Shown piece by piece: positions 10,490 through 20,684 of a DNA stretch of 64,000 bases; within the stretch, counting starts at the first letter, position 1, and every line of letters begins with the position of its first letter. Origin of the DNA: Aliamphritea spongicola (GTDB lineage Bacteria; Pseudomonadota; Gammaproteobacteria; Pseudomonadales; Balneatricaceae); NCBI GenBank assembly GCA_024347235.1, contig AP025283.1, forward strand, positions 2,418,001 to 2,482,000, written 5' to 3'. The notes under the pieces are model-generated. The model did not search any database. It was not told the origin of the DNA and saw nothing but the letters and a program-made list of their open reading frames with translations. The translations under genes were made by a program, and so were the position numbers.

Positions 10490-11344
10490 CTAAACGCCGG
10501 AAAACTGATCTGCCAGCCAGCGCCACACTTCACGGCCGGCGGGTGGTAGCTGCGAACTCCCGGAACACAGGGCAAAAACCTTCATCGGTATCGCAGCGGG
10601 GTAAACCGAGATCAACCAGGGTGGTGCTGGCTGAGTGATGTTCCATAAAGCTGCTGCGGGCCAGCACGATTCCTAAGCCCTGGGCAGCCATCTGATAAGC
10701 AATGATGGAGTTATCAACGGACCGCTGTGGCCGGTTCAGCAGTTCCGGCTGGCCGGTCTGCTTGGCGTACCACTGCCAGCCGGAACGGTAGCCCAGTACG
10801 TTTATCAGCGGCAGTTTAGAATGATCCTCAACACCGGTACCCACCGCCGGATACAGTTCATCACGGGTAAGGCGCATGGCGCTAAAGCCTTCCACGGGCC
10901 CATGCCATAACGGATATCAATATCGCCGCCCACTGGCTCGCGGTTAACGTCCCACACCGTATGGGTCATCTCCATTTGCAGATCAGGAGAACGCTGGTAC
11001 AGATCCGCCAGCCGCGGGCTGAGCACCCAGTGAGCAAAACTGATATTCACTCTGAGCTGCAACACACCGCGCTGCCGCAGACCGAACAGATCCTCGGTGG
11101 CACCGTCCAGCGTATTCAGGGCAGCCTGCACCTCAATCAGATAACGCTCTCCAAGTTCAGTGAGGCTGATCCCATGGGCTTCCCGGTTAAAGAGAGGCTG
11201 ATTAAGGGCCTGCTCAAGGGCGCGCATCTGTTTGCTTACCGCAGCCTGCGTCAGGTTCAGGCTTTGCGCTGCTTTAGTAAAGCTCTTCTGCTGAGCGGCA
11301 CAGGCAAAGGTCCGCAGCCAGTGGAGAGGCGGTTGTGTGTTCAT
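10490..11344 (-). CDS. LysR-family transcriptional regulator (GcvA-like)
   Basis: N-terminal winged helix-turn-helix LRTFACAAQQKSFTKAAQSL with LTQAAVSKQMRALEQAL, then a type 2 periplasmic-binding effector domain with the GcvA-type DIDIRYGMG motif. A base is missing near 10885 (GPWEGFSAMRL is split). Near 10570 the read has one T too many or two too few; correcting it restores the ending GREVWRWLADQFSGV and moves the stop to 10490. About 284 residues. It lies 106 bases upstream of the sulfatase gene on the same strand, so that gene is a likely target. Confidence 0.85.
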
Positions 11345-11511
11345 AAATTCAGGCTTACAGTTTTTGTCTTATTTTTAAGAAGTTATATAACACTAAAACT
11401 GACATTAAACCGAATAAAATTACAGACAGCCAGGTACAAAGTTACGGAGCGTTTAAAGGCAGGAAGGTAGCCGCAGGTAAAAAGGAAAGGCGAACAGGAA
11501 GTGATAAGAAA

Positions 11512-11542
11512 GGAAAGACAACCGTATTACAGTTGCCTTTCC
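11512..11542 (-). terminator. Putative terminator of the siderophore biosynthesis operon
   Basis: Imperfect inverted repeat GGAAAG-CAAC / GTTG-CTTTCC about 20 bases past the stop of the exporter gene. On the minus strand it is followed by a pyrimidine-rich TTTCTT segment. Confidence 0.5.
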
Positions 11543-11561
11543 TGCTGTCAGACTTTGGCGT

Positions 11562-12766
11562 TCAACGTTCCGCCGGAACAGGCTCGTAACTGCGGTTAAG
11601 CAGGGACCAGACCATCATCAATACACTGGCAGCAAGCAGGTATACTGCTGCGGCTACCGTAAAGCCGGTCTGATAATCCCACCAAACCAGTAGCAGGGCA
11701 CCACTGCTGACACCTGCAAGGTTACCGATTTTAATATTACGCTGGGCGCGACCAATCAAAAGCCCCTGTCGGGATTCTTCCGCAAAGGTAATCATCAGTG
11801 CCTGGATCATGGGTAGCATCGCCCCCAGACAGAGCCCCCAGACAAGGCGAACCAGCAACAGCAACAGCCAGTCCGTCTGCAGGTGCAGGAAGTAACACAG
11901 GCCGGCGATGGCTGTAATAAACGCTAATACCAGCGGCTTACTGGCCTGCTGTAATTTATCAAAGTAACTCCCCACAATGGCGCACTCAGCATCATGCCGA
12001 TACCGGCTGAACTGAACAGTAAACCGGTCATAAAGGGCGTGATTTCCAGATAAGACTCTGCATATAAGGCAAAGAACGAACTGGGTAATGCCTTAGCCGT
12101 TTGCAGCAGAAAAATGACCAGCAATCCCAGACCGATTAACTGCGTGTTTAATGACGGGACACTGTCCGGCCGGTGCTTTTTCTTCTGTTCACCGGAAGCA
12201 GAAAGGGGCGGCTGTTTTAGCCCTGCAGCCAGCACCAGCGCAATCAGCAGACAGGCCATTGATGCGGTGGCAAACAGCGCAGAAAAACTGAGCCACTGAA
12301 TCAGTACGCCGCCGATTACCGGGCCTAAAATCGCCCCGGCAGCGGTAGCCGAGGTTAATTTACCGATGACGGCAGAGCGCTTCTCAGTGGGTGTAATGCT
12401 GTTAGCAAAACACAGTACCGCGGTAATAATTCCCGCCAGCGCCCCCTGGAGCAACCGTAATGCCAAGACTTCCCACAGTTCCGTGCAGAAAAACAGTAAC
12501 CCCTGTGTGATGGCCAGCCCGAGCGAGGCCCTTAAAACCATTTTTTATGGCCATAGCGGTCACCCAGCTTCCCCAGTAGGGGGCGACTAAACCGGAAACC
12601 AGTAAGGGGCGCCATAAATGATCGCACTCCAAACGGTTATATTGACGGTTTCCGGTCTGAGCTGTCGCAGGAACAGTGGCCAGAAAGGCTCACTCATTTC
12701 CATGGCCGCAATCGAAATAAGCTGGCAACACCACAGTAGCCAGACCTGCTTTTTCCAATTCAACAT
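11562..12766 (-). CDS. pvsC: MFS exporter, PvsC-like siderophore efflux
   Basis: Twelve-helix major facilitator, 402 residues after repair, beginning MLNWKKQVWLLWCCQLISIA. The loop motif WGKLGDRYGHKKMV and the helix ATAAGAILGPVIGG are typical of drug/siderophore exporters. It starts directly after the stop of the upstream synthetase (TAA then ATG, no gap), so translation is probably coupled. Position in a siderophore operon implies export of the finished siderophore, as PvsC does for vibrioferrin. Missing bases near 12607, 12577, 12545 and 11968 split it into several frames. Confidence 0.85.
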
Positions 12767-14616
12767 TTACAGAACAACACCTTCAGTCAGCGGGTTAGGG
12801 ATCTCCTGACTTCGGGTATACTCAGACTGATCCTGCAGCCGCATGCGAATAAACGCAGTTGCGGGCCAAGGCTGCCGGAAGAATGCCTCCATTTCCTGTT
12901 CCAGAATCGCCTCGCCGTTCTCAAGACGGCTGCAGGTACGCTGTAAATGTTGCTCAAGCAGAGCAGACACCCGTTGCCACAGGTTACCGGCCGTTAAACC
13001 GTAATAGCCATCCAGCAGTTTGATTAACTCACCGATATGGCTTTGCATCACCGTGTGAGAAAGGTTTTCCGGGCAGCGTCATAACTGTCTACCAGTACCG
13101 CTGAATCCGTGAAGTTCACCGGCCAGCCCTGTTTGGCAAGCGCCTCCGTGTACAAACAAATGCCACCCACATCACGATGTATAAAGCCGCGCAGTTCGCC
13201 GGCTTCCGTGAAGATCGCCAGCATATTCTGCTGATGGGCTTCCAGTGCCAGACCGTATTCAAGATACAAATCGATCACTGCAGTAAACAGTGTGCTGATG
13301 TATTTGCTGAACCACTCAACCGCCTGACGATAATTATTAACGCCAGCCTGCTGCATCAGTTCCAGGTAAAGGGGAAAGCCGGTTATCGGGCTGGTCTGAA
13401 ACAGGGCAGCAATGACAACCCCGTGCTCGTCATGACGCAGAACAGTGGCCGGATTGCGCCGGAAAATGACAGATAAATACCTGTCATGATCCCGTTCAGC
13501 GGTATCAACACAGGTATGCAGACCAAGATCATCCCACTGGAACCGTAATGCGCCGGCGATATCCGGACGGTGCAGCAGAATATCCTGCAAAATAGCGCCG
13601 ATACGGGGAGCATTATCAACGGATGAAGACGACAGATTACGCATCGAACTGGTCATCTGCGCAGCCACCGGCAGCTTAATATAGGGCTGATCACAATCCA
13701 GCCCCGGCGCCAGAGTACGGCAGGAAAGCGTTGCCAGTGCTGAAAACTCAGGGCCGTTTAACCGAATCAGTCCGTTGCGTATTTCATCTGCAAACAGCTC
13801 CGGCAGGCGATGCTTTAACTGCCATGGGTGTACCGGTACTGGCAGGTAATTATCAGCGTCTGATGCCTCAAACTGCAGTAACCATTCCCCGTACCAGTCC
13901 GGATAATGGCGACGAAACCATGCCCGGTAATTTAAATCCGGACAGAGTGAAGAAACCTTGAGGAGCGACTGGTGTATGGCAATCAGCGTCAGCGGTACAT
14001 CATTACCAAACTCTGGCGCATAGCGAAGCACTTCCTGTTCAGAAAAGCCCAGCTTGGTTTTACTGCCCGGATGGTACGGGTGGCCGGCAGCAGCCCACTG
14101 TTCGATCAGAATTGAACTGTTGCCTACTTCTCTGTACTCAACAGCTGCGGCAAAACGGCTCCACGCTAACAGGCTGTTTAAATTACTGGCCAGACATTCA
14201 GCCCGGATAGCGTCATTCTGTTGTGCTTGCCAAGCAATGGTGAGGGCTTCATTCTGCTGGCTGTTAATCAGCTCATCGATAATGCGTTGCCAGGGATCGT
14301 CCTGCGGTTGCGGTACGTAGCCGCTGATTTCCAGCATTTTCTGTAACGCTTCCGCCGGCTCACACACAGGCTTTTGCAGTGTTTCCGATTGCCAGAGCAA
14401 TTCAGAATAGCGCAAAAGCCCATCAAGGCAGTCATATTCAGGTTGTTGCAGGACTAACTTGCCAGCCGGGCCTTCCATGCAGAGTCCCTGTTCATGAGGT
14501 TGCCAGTCAAACAGCTCCTCACGCAGCACGCAGCGCAACAAGCGAAACAAGCCATTCAGACCGGCCTGTGAAAACGCCGGATCTGTGACGGGTACGGACA
14601 TCACCGGTGCATTCAT
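12767..14616 (-). CDS. pvsD: NIS siderophore synthetase (IucA/IucC family), PvsD/AcsD-like
   Basis: ATP-dependent synthetase joining a citrate carboxylate to an amine or alcohol. Seen: VHPWQLKHRLPELF, the substrate-binding stretch KLPVAAQMTSSMRNLS, ALEAHQQNMLAIF and FIHRDVGGICLY, in the family order. Reconstructed length 616 residues. I choose ATG 14616 (MNAPVMSVPV) because it has a GGAG site eight bases away and overlaps the decarboxylase stop as ATGA. One G is missing near 13068. In the vibrioferrin and achromobactin routes the counterpart forms O-citryl-L-serine, which the neighbouring decarboxylase then converts to O-citryl-ethanolamine. That step is inferred here from family and neighbours. 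Confidence 0.88.
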
Positions 14617-15810
14617 AAGCTGTACTCCAGATAATGAAACTCCGGTGCCGGATGACACAGAAACTGCTGATGGGAAATATTCCAGGCATAGGCTCCTGCC
14701 AGTGGCATAACCAGCAGGTCGCCGACCGCGATATGTTTAACAGGCGCTTGCCGGGCGATAATATCTTTGGGGTACAAAGCTGGCCGGCGATGGTCACTTC
14801 CGTATCGTCCAGGCTGTCTGCACCCGGCCGGTGATTATTCAGACACGCGAAAGGGTGACTGTGGCCCTGGGCGGCGGGTAAGCGGAACTGGTGTGTACCG
14901 CCGCGGCAAATGGCAAAGTGCTCACCGTGGTTCTCTTTCAGATCCAGCACTTCCATCAGATAGTAGCCACAGGCAGCGGTAAGATAGCGGCCCATCTCAA
15001 AGCGTAGCCTGAGCTGTTTGTAAGCAGGCCGGGATGCCAGTTCCCGGATACCGTCTGCAAACACTGGCCAGACATACTGAGCATCGGTTTCCCGGTAGTT
15101 GATGCCAATCCCGCCGCCGAGATTAACCATGCGCAAGTTAACATTGTGTGCCGCCGCTAACTCGGTCACATGATGTAACAGGTAATCCAGCATCCGCAGG
15201 TGCCGGCCGGCATCTAACTGATGGGACAGCGCATGAACATGAAAACCCAGCAGTTCCACACGGTCACTGCTTTGCGCCAGCTGCACAGCATCACTGATGG
15301 CGGCTTCATCGATACCAAATGCCGTGGCCCGTCCCGCCATGGTTAGTGTGGTTTGCATACTGTCCGGTAACACCGGATTGATCCGTAATAAAATAGACTG
15401 AGTTTTGTTATGTTTTTCTGCAATTGCGATAACCCGGCGTAATTCGCCGATGCTTTCAACATGCAGGCAGTCAACGCCACAGGCCATCGCGCTGTCGATA
15501 TCAGAATCCAGCTTGCCAGGGCCGCCAAAAATGAAAGGCTTCCCCTTTAGGTAGGGCTGAATCAGTTCCAGCTCACCACCAGAGGCAATTTCCAGCCCGG
15601 CAGTAAAGTGTGCAACCTGTTCAAGAATCCGTGTATCGGGGTTAGCTTTAACCGCGAAGAACAGCTCCACGTTATTGGGCATATCCCGGTGGATCGTCTC
15701 TAAATGGCTGCGTAACGCCGGTAAATCATAATGTAGGCCGCCAGTGGTTCTGCACTGGCTTTCTGCAGGCCAAGTGCGGCCTGCCGGATAGTTTCGGTCA
15801 GTTTAATCAC
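14613..15810 (-). CDS. pvsE: PLP-dependent decarboxylase (alanine-racemase-like fold), PvsE/AcsE-like
   Basis: Group IV decarboxylase related to diaminopimelate/ornithine decarboxylases, 399 residues after repair. The N-terminal barrel contains VELFFAVKANPD, whose Lys binds PLP; then GLEIASGGELELI, the glycine-rich MVNLGGGIGI, and a C-terminal sheet domain. Start is GTG 15810, eight bases after the upstream stop; the stop overlaps the next start as ATGA. Missing bases near 15731 (T) and 14773 (A). In siderophore loci this enzyme decarboxylates the citryl-serine intermediate. Placement between the two synthetases argues strongly for that, not for lysine synthesis. Confidence 0.85.
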
Positions 15811-15818
15811 TGTTATTC

Positions 15819-17635
15819 TCAATGCTTAGCGATGGCGAAAGGACTGTTCAGGTATACGTAACCAGCCTGGCGGTCCGGGTGCTTTTTGATGCGTACCAGC
15901 AGGTTGGTTTTGCTGGGAATGGCTTCACCGTTTAACAGGGCTGTCAGGTGTTCCCGTGCCAGTGCGTTCTCAGTACTGTTCAGATAGGCACTGATAACCT
16001 CGCGGATAATCAGCCACAGTTGCTGCTCGGTTTGCGGGTTATCATCCGCCAGAAAGCTTACCGCCTCAGAAAGGTTATTAATCAGCAGGCAGTATCTGAC
16101 CCGGTTCCAGCCCTGTGTAAAGCTGTAGCGAACCGATTGCCGCGCCCGGTCGTTGAGTTCTTTAAGGTCGGCGTCAGACCAGCGGGAGTCAACCAGCTTT
16201 ACGCCTTCGAAGTCCCGTACGATTACCCCGGAAGGTAGGCCATCCTTCAGGCAGATGACGGTATTCTGCAGATGTGGTTCGAAAATCACCCCGTATGCAA
16301 AGAAAGCATGCAGCATCGGCAGGACAATTGCCTCAGCATAGTGCTGTAGCCAAAGTGCCTTGTTGGGAATGCGGACGGCGTCCCGTAACGGGTTACCTTC
16401 CTGAATAATGCACCGGCCATGACAGCTTGCTCGCCGTCTGACAGTACCCGGTTGATGTTCTCGCGGAACACCACACCAAAGCCTTCCTGAATAAGGGTAT
16501 TGTCGGCGCTGTCCAGGCCAGGTAACTGAACCGTCATGAATCCCGGCTCTTCAAGTAGCCGGAAACCCTGATGCTGGCTCTGCAGATCCGCTTTTATTTC
16601 TGTCAGCCGGCTGTTCAGAGCGAGGGCTGTTTCCAGTTCATAAATGGCGTTTTTACGGACACAGTTCGTAATACGCACATTTAGCGAGCCTTTGATAAAC
16701 CAGGGTGTGTCCCGGTTGTACAGGGTTCTGACAGAAGCCGTTGCAGCATATTCATCCCCGGCTGAGCCAAGGTATTCGAGGGTTCCGGACTCAACAGCCC
16801 GCCGCGTAACCGGCAGAGACAACACATACTGCGCCTGCTCCGGATGCACCGGGATCAGGCATTCATCATCAGCAGTCCAGATATCTGCTGGGGCGATGTC
16901 CGCCAGTAACTGAGTAGGAGACAGTGGCTCAACGGTTTCACAGCGCAGCAGTGTTCGGGGTACTTTGAACCAGTGCAGTTGGAAGTAGCTGCGGTACTCC
17001 GGCGCGTAACCGGCTTCAGCACCGTCAGCGTGCCACTGGCGGCTTTTCGGGGTTGGATGGAATGCATGACCGAACGCCAGCGACTGCTCAGAAAACAAAT
17101 ACAGATCTTGCGGCGCATCGGTGCCGGGAGGGTGCTGTAACCGATGGGCAAGAATATTGGCCGTATTTTCTAGGCTAAGTTTGATTTGCTGAGTGAACTC
17201 CAGATTAAAAGGCATACCTTCAGCATCACATAAATCCGCCACGAGCCAGGTGGTCATTTGCATGGCATCCAGCTCTGCCCAGGCAGCGCCGTCTCCAGCG
17301 GTGCTACGTCCCAGCACCGGATACGCATAGCGATAATTCCCCAGCAAAGTATGGCGGCTCACAGCAACCATCAGTTGCTGGCGGCTGTGCTGTAAATCGA
17401 TTAGTAACCAGCGCTGGCTGCGCTGTTTCTGCCGCCAGCCCAGAGGCAGTGTCTGTAAAATGTGTGCCCCGGGAGATGTAATTAAGGTGCCACCGGGAAT
17501 CGCCACTTCCCGCAGGTAGCAGTTAAGCAAGGTACGGATAGCGCTGCGCTCAGCATCCCGGCGTGCCCGGCCACCGGGCAGCAGAGTTGTCGTATCATCG
17601 TAAGAGGGGCTCAGGGAACTGTTAAATGCGTTCAT
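15819..17635 (-). CDS. pvsB: NIS siderophore synthetase (IucA/IucC family), PvsB-like
   Basis: Second NIS synthetase of the operon, 605 residues after one repair near 16400 (LFQEGNPLRDAVRIPNKALW is split). Motifs: HPTPKSRQ in the N-terminal half, CLIPVHPEQAQYVL, LNVRITNCVRKNAIYELE, then EPHLQNTVICL followed by GVIVRDFEGVKLV. Start ATG 17635 overlaps the upstream stop as ATGA. In vibrioferrin synthesis PvsB attaches the second building block. With the ATP-grasp partner upstream, this is the best-fitting role here (inference). Confidence 0.88.
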
Positions 17636-18852
17636 GGTGCCACCTGCGCAACGGTTTCATCATTAAAGCGGACGGCGAACTCATCCATCAGATCCCGCAT
17701 CACCTGGCTGAGAACAGACTCTGAAGGCCCGGTGCCCCGGAAAATACTCAGGTAATCACGGTTGGAATTATCAAGGCGGTGGTGCTGTCCGGCGACACAA
17801 AGGGGTTCGTAGTACACCTTGCAGCCGTCACGCTCGACAGAACGACTTTCAGGAACGGAGGTGATCTGGCCGCTGCGGTCAGCAATCTGACAATGAATCT
17901 GGGCGTAGTGCGAATCTGCAGGTGCCAGAGGCATAGGTAAACCGAGATAAAGGTCTATCACCGCAGCAAACAGATTGTACTGCAGGGCCTGAGACATCAG
18001 GAAATCAGACTGATCACCGATATTGCGGTAATTGATCTCAATCAGCCGTGGTCCACGTTCTGTAATGACAAATTCGGTATGACAACTGCTAAAGCCAACA
18101 CCGACCGCACGGATCTGGGCCAGCAGCGGCTCAAGTACATCCGCAGGTAACTCGCGGTTAAACGTCTGGCCCAGTTCGATAAAGTAGGGCGGTTCTGACA
18201 GGAAGGTTTCGAAGCTTCCCAGTACCTGTATTTCCTGGCCATCACCCAATGTTTCTAGGTGCGCAGCGGCCCTTCAATAAACTCCTCAAGTAACAGTGCC
18301 TGGCCGGGATTACGCTCCCAGAAAGCTGAGCAGATAGCCTGCAATTCAGCTTCGCTGTTGACCAGGCTGACATTTTCACTGGCCACACCTTCAACAGGCT
18401 TAGCGATACAGGGAAGGGGATGGCTGAATCGGCAAGGTCTTTCTGATCCGATACCGGCTTGAACCAGAGCGAATCGAGCCCGGCGGCCTGTATGGCCCGC
18501 CGCATTGCCAGCTTATTTTTGGCACGGTAACAGGCGTGCCAGTCTTTGCCGGTAACTGATAATAATCCGCGACGATGGCAGCAGATGTCTGCAGATGATC
18601 ACTGTTGGTAAACACTGCTGCCGGTTCAATAAAGTGCTGGTTAAGAATATTCAGTACCGCGACCGGATTAAATACGTCTGCAGGCAGGATCTCACTGGCA
18701 TCCAGTATTCCTTCATCAACCAGTGCCTGATGACGTTCAGGCTGATCGGTCACAACAATCAGAGGTTGTTCACGTTGGCGTAACTCAGGAATAAAGCCTT
18801 CAGTAACGGATGCTGTGGGCACGTGGGCCACAATGACAAAGTAGTTTTTCAA
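17632..18852 (-). CDS. pvsA: ATP-grasp ligase, PvsA-like
   Basis: First gene of the minus-strand siderophore operon, 407 residues after three repairs (near 18553, 18413 and 18256). ATP-grasp order is visible: DWHACYRAKNKLAMR, PFPCIAKPVEGVASENV (lysine strand), LLLEEFIEG, and RGPRLIEINYRNIGD near the end, carrying the metal-binding Glu and Asn. Family members form amide bonds between carboxylates and amino acids; PvsA is thought to couple L-alanine in vibrioferrin. An ATP-grasp partner is absent from the achromobactin locus, which favours a vibrioferrin-type product. A candidate Fur box lies 55-75 bases upstream. Confidence 0.82.
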
Positions 18853-18906
18853 CGGATTCTCCGGGCATTTTGTATGGAAATAATAAAAACAGATCTATGT
18901 ATAATT

Positions 18907-18925
18907 GCGAATTATTATTATTAAC
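18907..18925. promoter_or_regulatory. Candidate Fur box in the divergent pvsA-fecI promoter region
   Basis: GCGAATTATTATTATTAAC matches 13 of 19 positions of the Fur consensus GATAATGATAATCATTATC by eye. It sits between divergent iron genes, where a single repressor site could control both. Confidence 0.55.
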
Positions 18926-18976
18926 GATTACAATGACGCCTCACTGAGAAATTACCCAACCTGGGCAAACCATAAA

Positions 18977-19562
18977 ATGAATAGTTTTTTTGTGATTCAC
19001 CACTGCATCAGGATGAAGCAGGGGATGCTCGCGGGCAGAAGGACGAATCCGGCAAACTACAGAACAGGGCAGATGTCAGCACGTTATATACAACCTACCG
19101 GCAAGACCTGCTGCTGCATCTGCAATCAATGGTTAAAGACAGGGACATAGCTGAAGAACTGCTGCACGATACCTTCATCCGGGTGTCCAAGCTGCCAGCA
19201 ATCAGCGCAATTCGAAAACCCAGACCTTTCCTCATCAAGACGGCCAGAAACCTGGCGCTGGACTATTTACGCCAGCAAAAATCCGGCCGGCAGCGGATAT
19301 GGAAGAAGTGGACACAGAACTGATGGCTGCAGATCCGGAACATCTGGACCAGTTGATTAAAGAACGACGGCTGCAGCAGCTTAAGTGTGCCGTTGCTGAT
19401 TTACCGCCCCGGGCTAAGGAAGCGCTGATGTTGGCCAAGTACCGGGAAATGACCCTGAAAGAGGTCGCCAGAGAAATGGAGATATCTCAGACAATGGTCG
19501 AGAAACATCTGAAAACAGCTCTGCAAAAGTGTCGTACAGCACTGATCTCAGAATCGCACTAG
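18977..19562 (+). CDS. fecI: FecI-type ECF sigma factor
   Basis: Extracytoplasmic-function sigma factor, 195 residues after two repairs (a T run near 18991 and a G near 19290). Region 2: YRQDLLLHLQSMVKDRDIAE, LLHDTFIRVSKL, FLIKTARNLALDYLRQQ. Region 4: LPPRAKEALMLAKYREMTLK and ISQTMVEKHLKTALQKCRTAL. The N-terminal 30 residues are unusual for the family and the start is uncertain. It is followed by fecR and a TonB receptor with an N-terminal signalling domain, the standard cell-surface signalling trio. Confidence 0.85.
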
Positions 19563-19575
19563 TTTGGGAACAACA

Positions 19576-20572
19576 ATGACAAGACAAGAACTACAGCCTG
19601 CCAGCCCGGTATTCGAGCAAGCCAGCGACTGGTTTTTAAAACTGCAAAACAGTGAAGATGCACAGCTGCTGGAAGAGTTTCAACACTGGCTTGACAGCAA
19701 TCCAGACCATGAAGACGCCTATCTTGAAGTGCTTTCCTGTGGCAGGAAATGGATCAGCTGACGCCGGAAGCTTACGGAACAACAGCGGTAAAACCTGCTT
19801 CTGATGTTGTATCACTCGCAGACATAAAACAAGAAAGCCATTTAAAAACAGAAGGTAAGAGTGCTTATGTGAAGCGCTTTGTGCAAGGGTTTGCTCTTGC
19901 TGCCTGTATGGCACTCCTGGCAGTGTTAACCCCGGTACATATCTGGCAGCCCGCTGATTATTCAACCGCGACGGCTGAGCAGCGCATCGTCGAACTTGAT
20001 GACGGCAGCAAGCTGCACCTCAGTGCACAGTCCGCCGTGAATGTTGATTACTCATCCACCGGACGGCACATCGAACTGCTGTACGGCGAAGTGTTCTTTG
20101 AAGTAGCCAGTGACCCAGAGCGGCCATTCCGGGTGCGGTCAGAAAATCAGACCGCTCAGGCTCTGGGTACTGCCTTCAATATCCGGCTGCTGGATGACAA
20201 CATCCAGACCACGTTGACCGAAGGCACGCTGAAGCTTGACCTTGATGACCAGGCAACACTGATCATTAATGCCGGTCAGCGGGTTGAATGGGACGGCACA
20301 GGTAAACACCGGCTGCTGAAAGGGGACTACCCGTATCTGCCCAGCTGGAAACGCAATATCGTGCGTCTCGACCGTATGCCACTCACTGATGTGGTTGAAC
20401 TGCTGAACCGTAACTATGCGCCGGCATTCCGTATTGCTAACCCTGAACTGAGGGATCAAACCCTGCAGGAACCTTGCCGTTGAATAATCTTGAAACCGTT
20501 ATGAAAGTGCTGCAGGGCGCATTAAAGCTGGAGTTTACCAAGGTTTCAGATCAGCTGATTTTGCTTTATTAA
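19576..20572 (+). CDS. fecR: FecR-type anti-sigma/sigma regulator
   Basis: Inner-membrane signal transducer, 332 residues after repairs near 19737 (C) and 20468 (G). N-terminal DUF4880 part: ASDWFLKLQ and FQHWLDSNPDHEDAY. One membrane segment: FALAACMALLAVLTPVHIW. The periplasmic FecR core then has RIVELDDGSKLHLSAQSAVN and GEVFFEVASDPERPFRV, followed by ALGTAFNIR. The restored end reads LKLEFTKVSDQLILLY. Start ATG 19576 has GGGAA upstream, 13 bases after the sigma stop. It should relay occupancy of the downstream receptor to FecI. Confidence 0.88.
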
Positions 20573-20639
20573 AATTTTTTACAAAAACAGGTTGGGTTAT
20601 TCCGGGCCGCTCCGTCTTATTAGTACAAATAATCTGAAT

Positions 20640-20658
20640 GACAACGATTTGCATTCAT
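20640..20658. promoter_or_regulatory. Candidate Fur box before the TonB receptor
   Basis: GACAACGATTTGCATTCAT matches 11 of 19 Fur consensus positions and contains the common core GATTTGCATT. It lies 27 bases before the receptor start. Confidence 0.45.
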
Positions 20659-20684
20659 AAGCAGTAAGACAATTTGAGTACCGG

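Noticed and set aside
10961-11470. A 169-residue plus-strand frame opposite the LysR gene
   Set aside because: The minus strand encodes a clear LysR protein with a helix-turn-helix; the opposite frame has no recognisable features.
11562-18852. Achromobactin biosynthesis as the product of the operon
   Set aside because: There is an ATP-grasp partner, only two NIS synthetases and no diaminobutyrate aminotransferase, which fits vibrioferrin better than the three-synthetase achromobactin locus.
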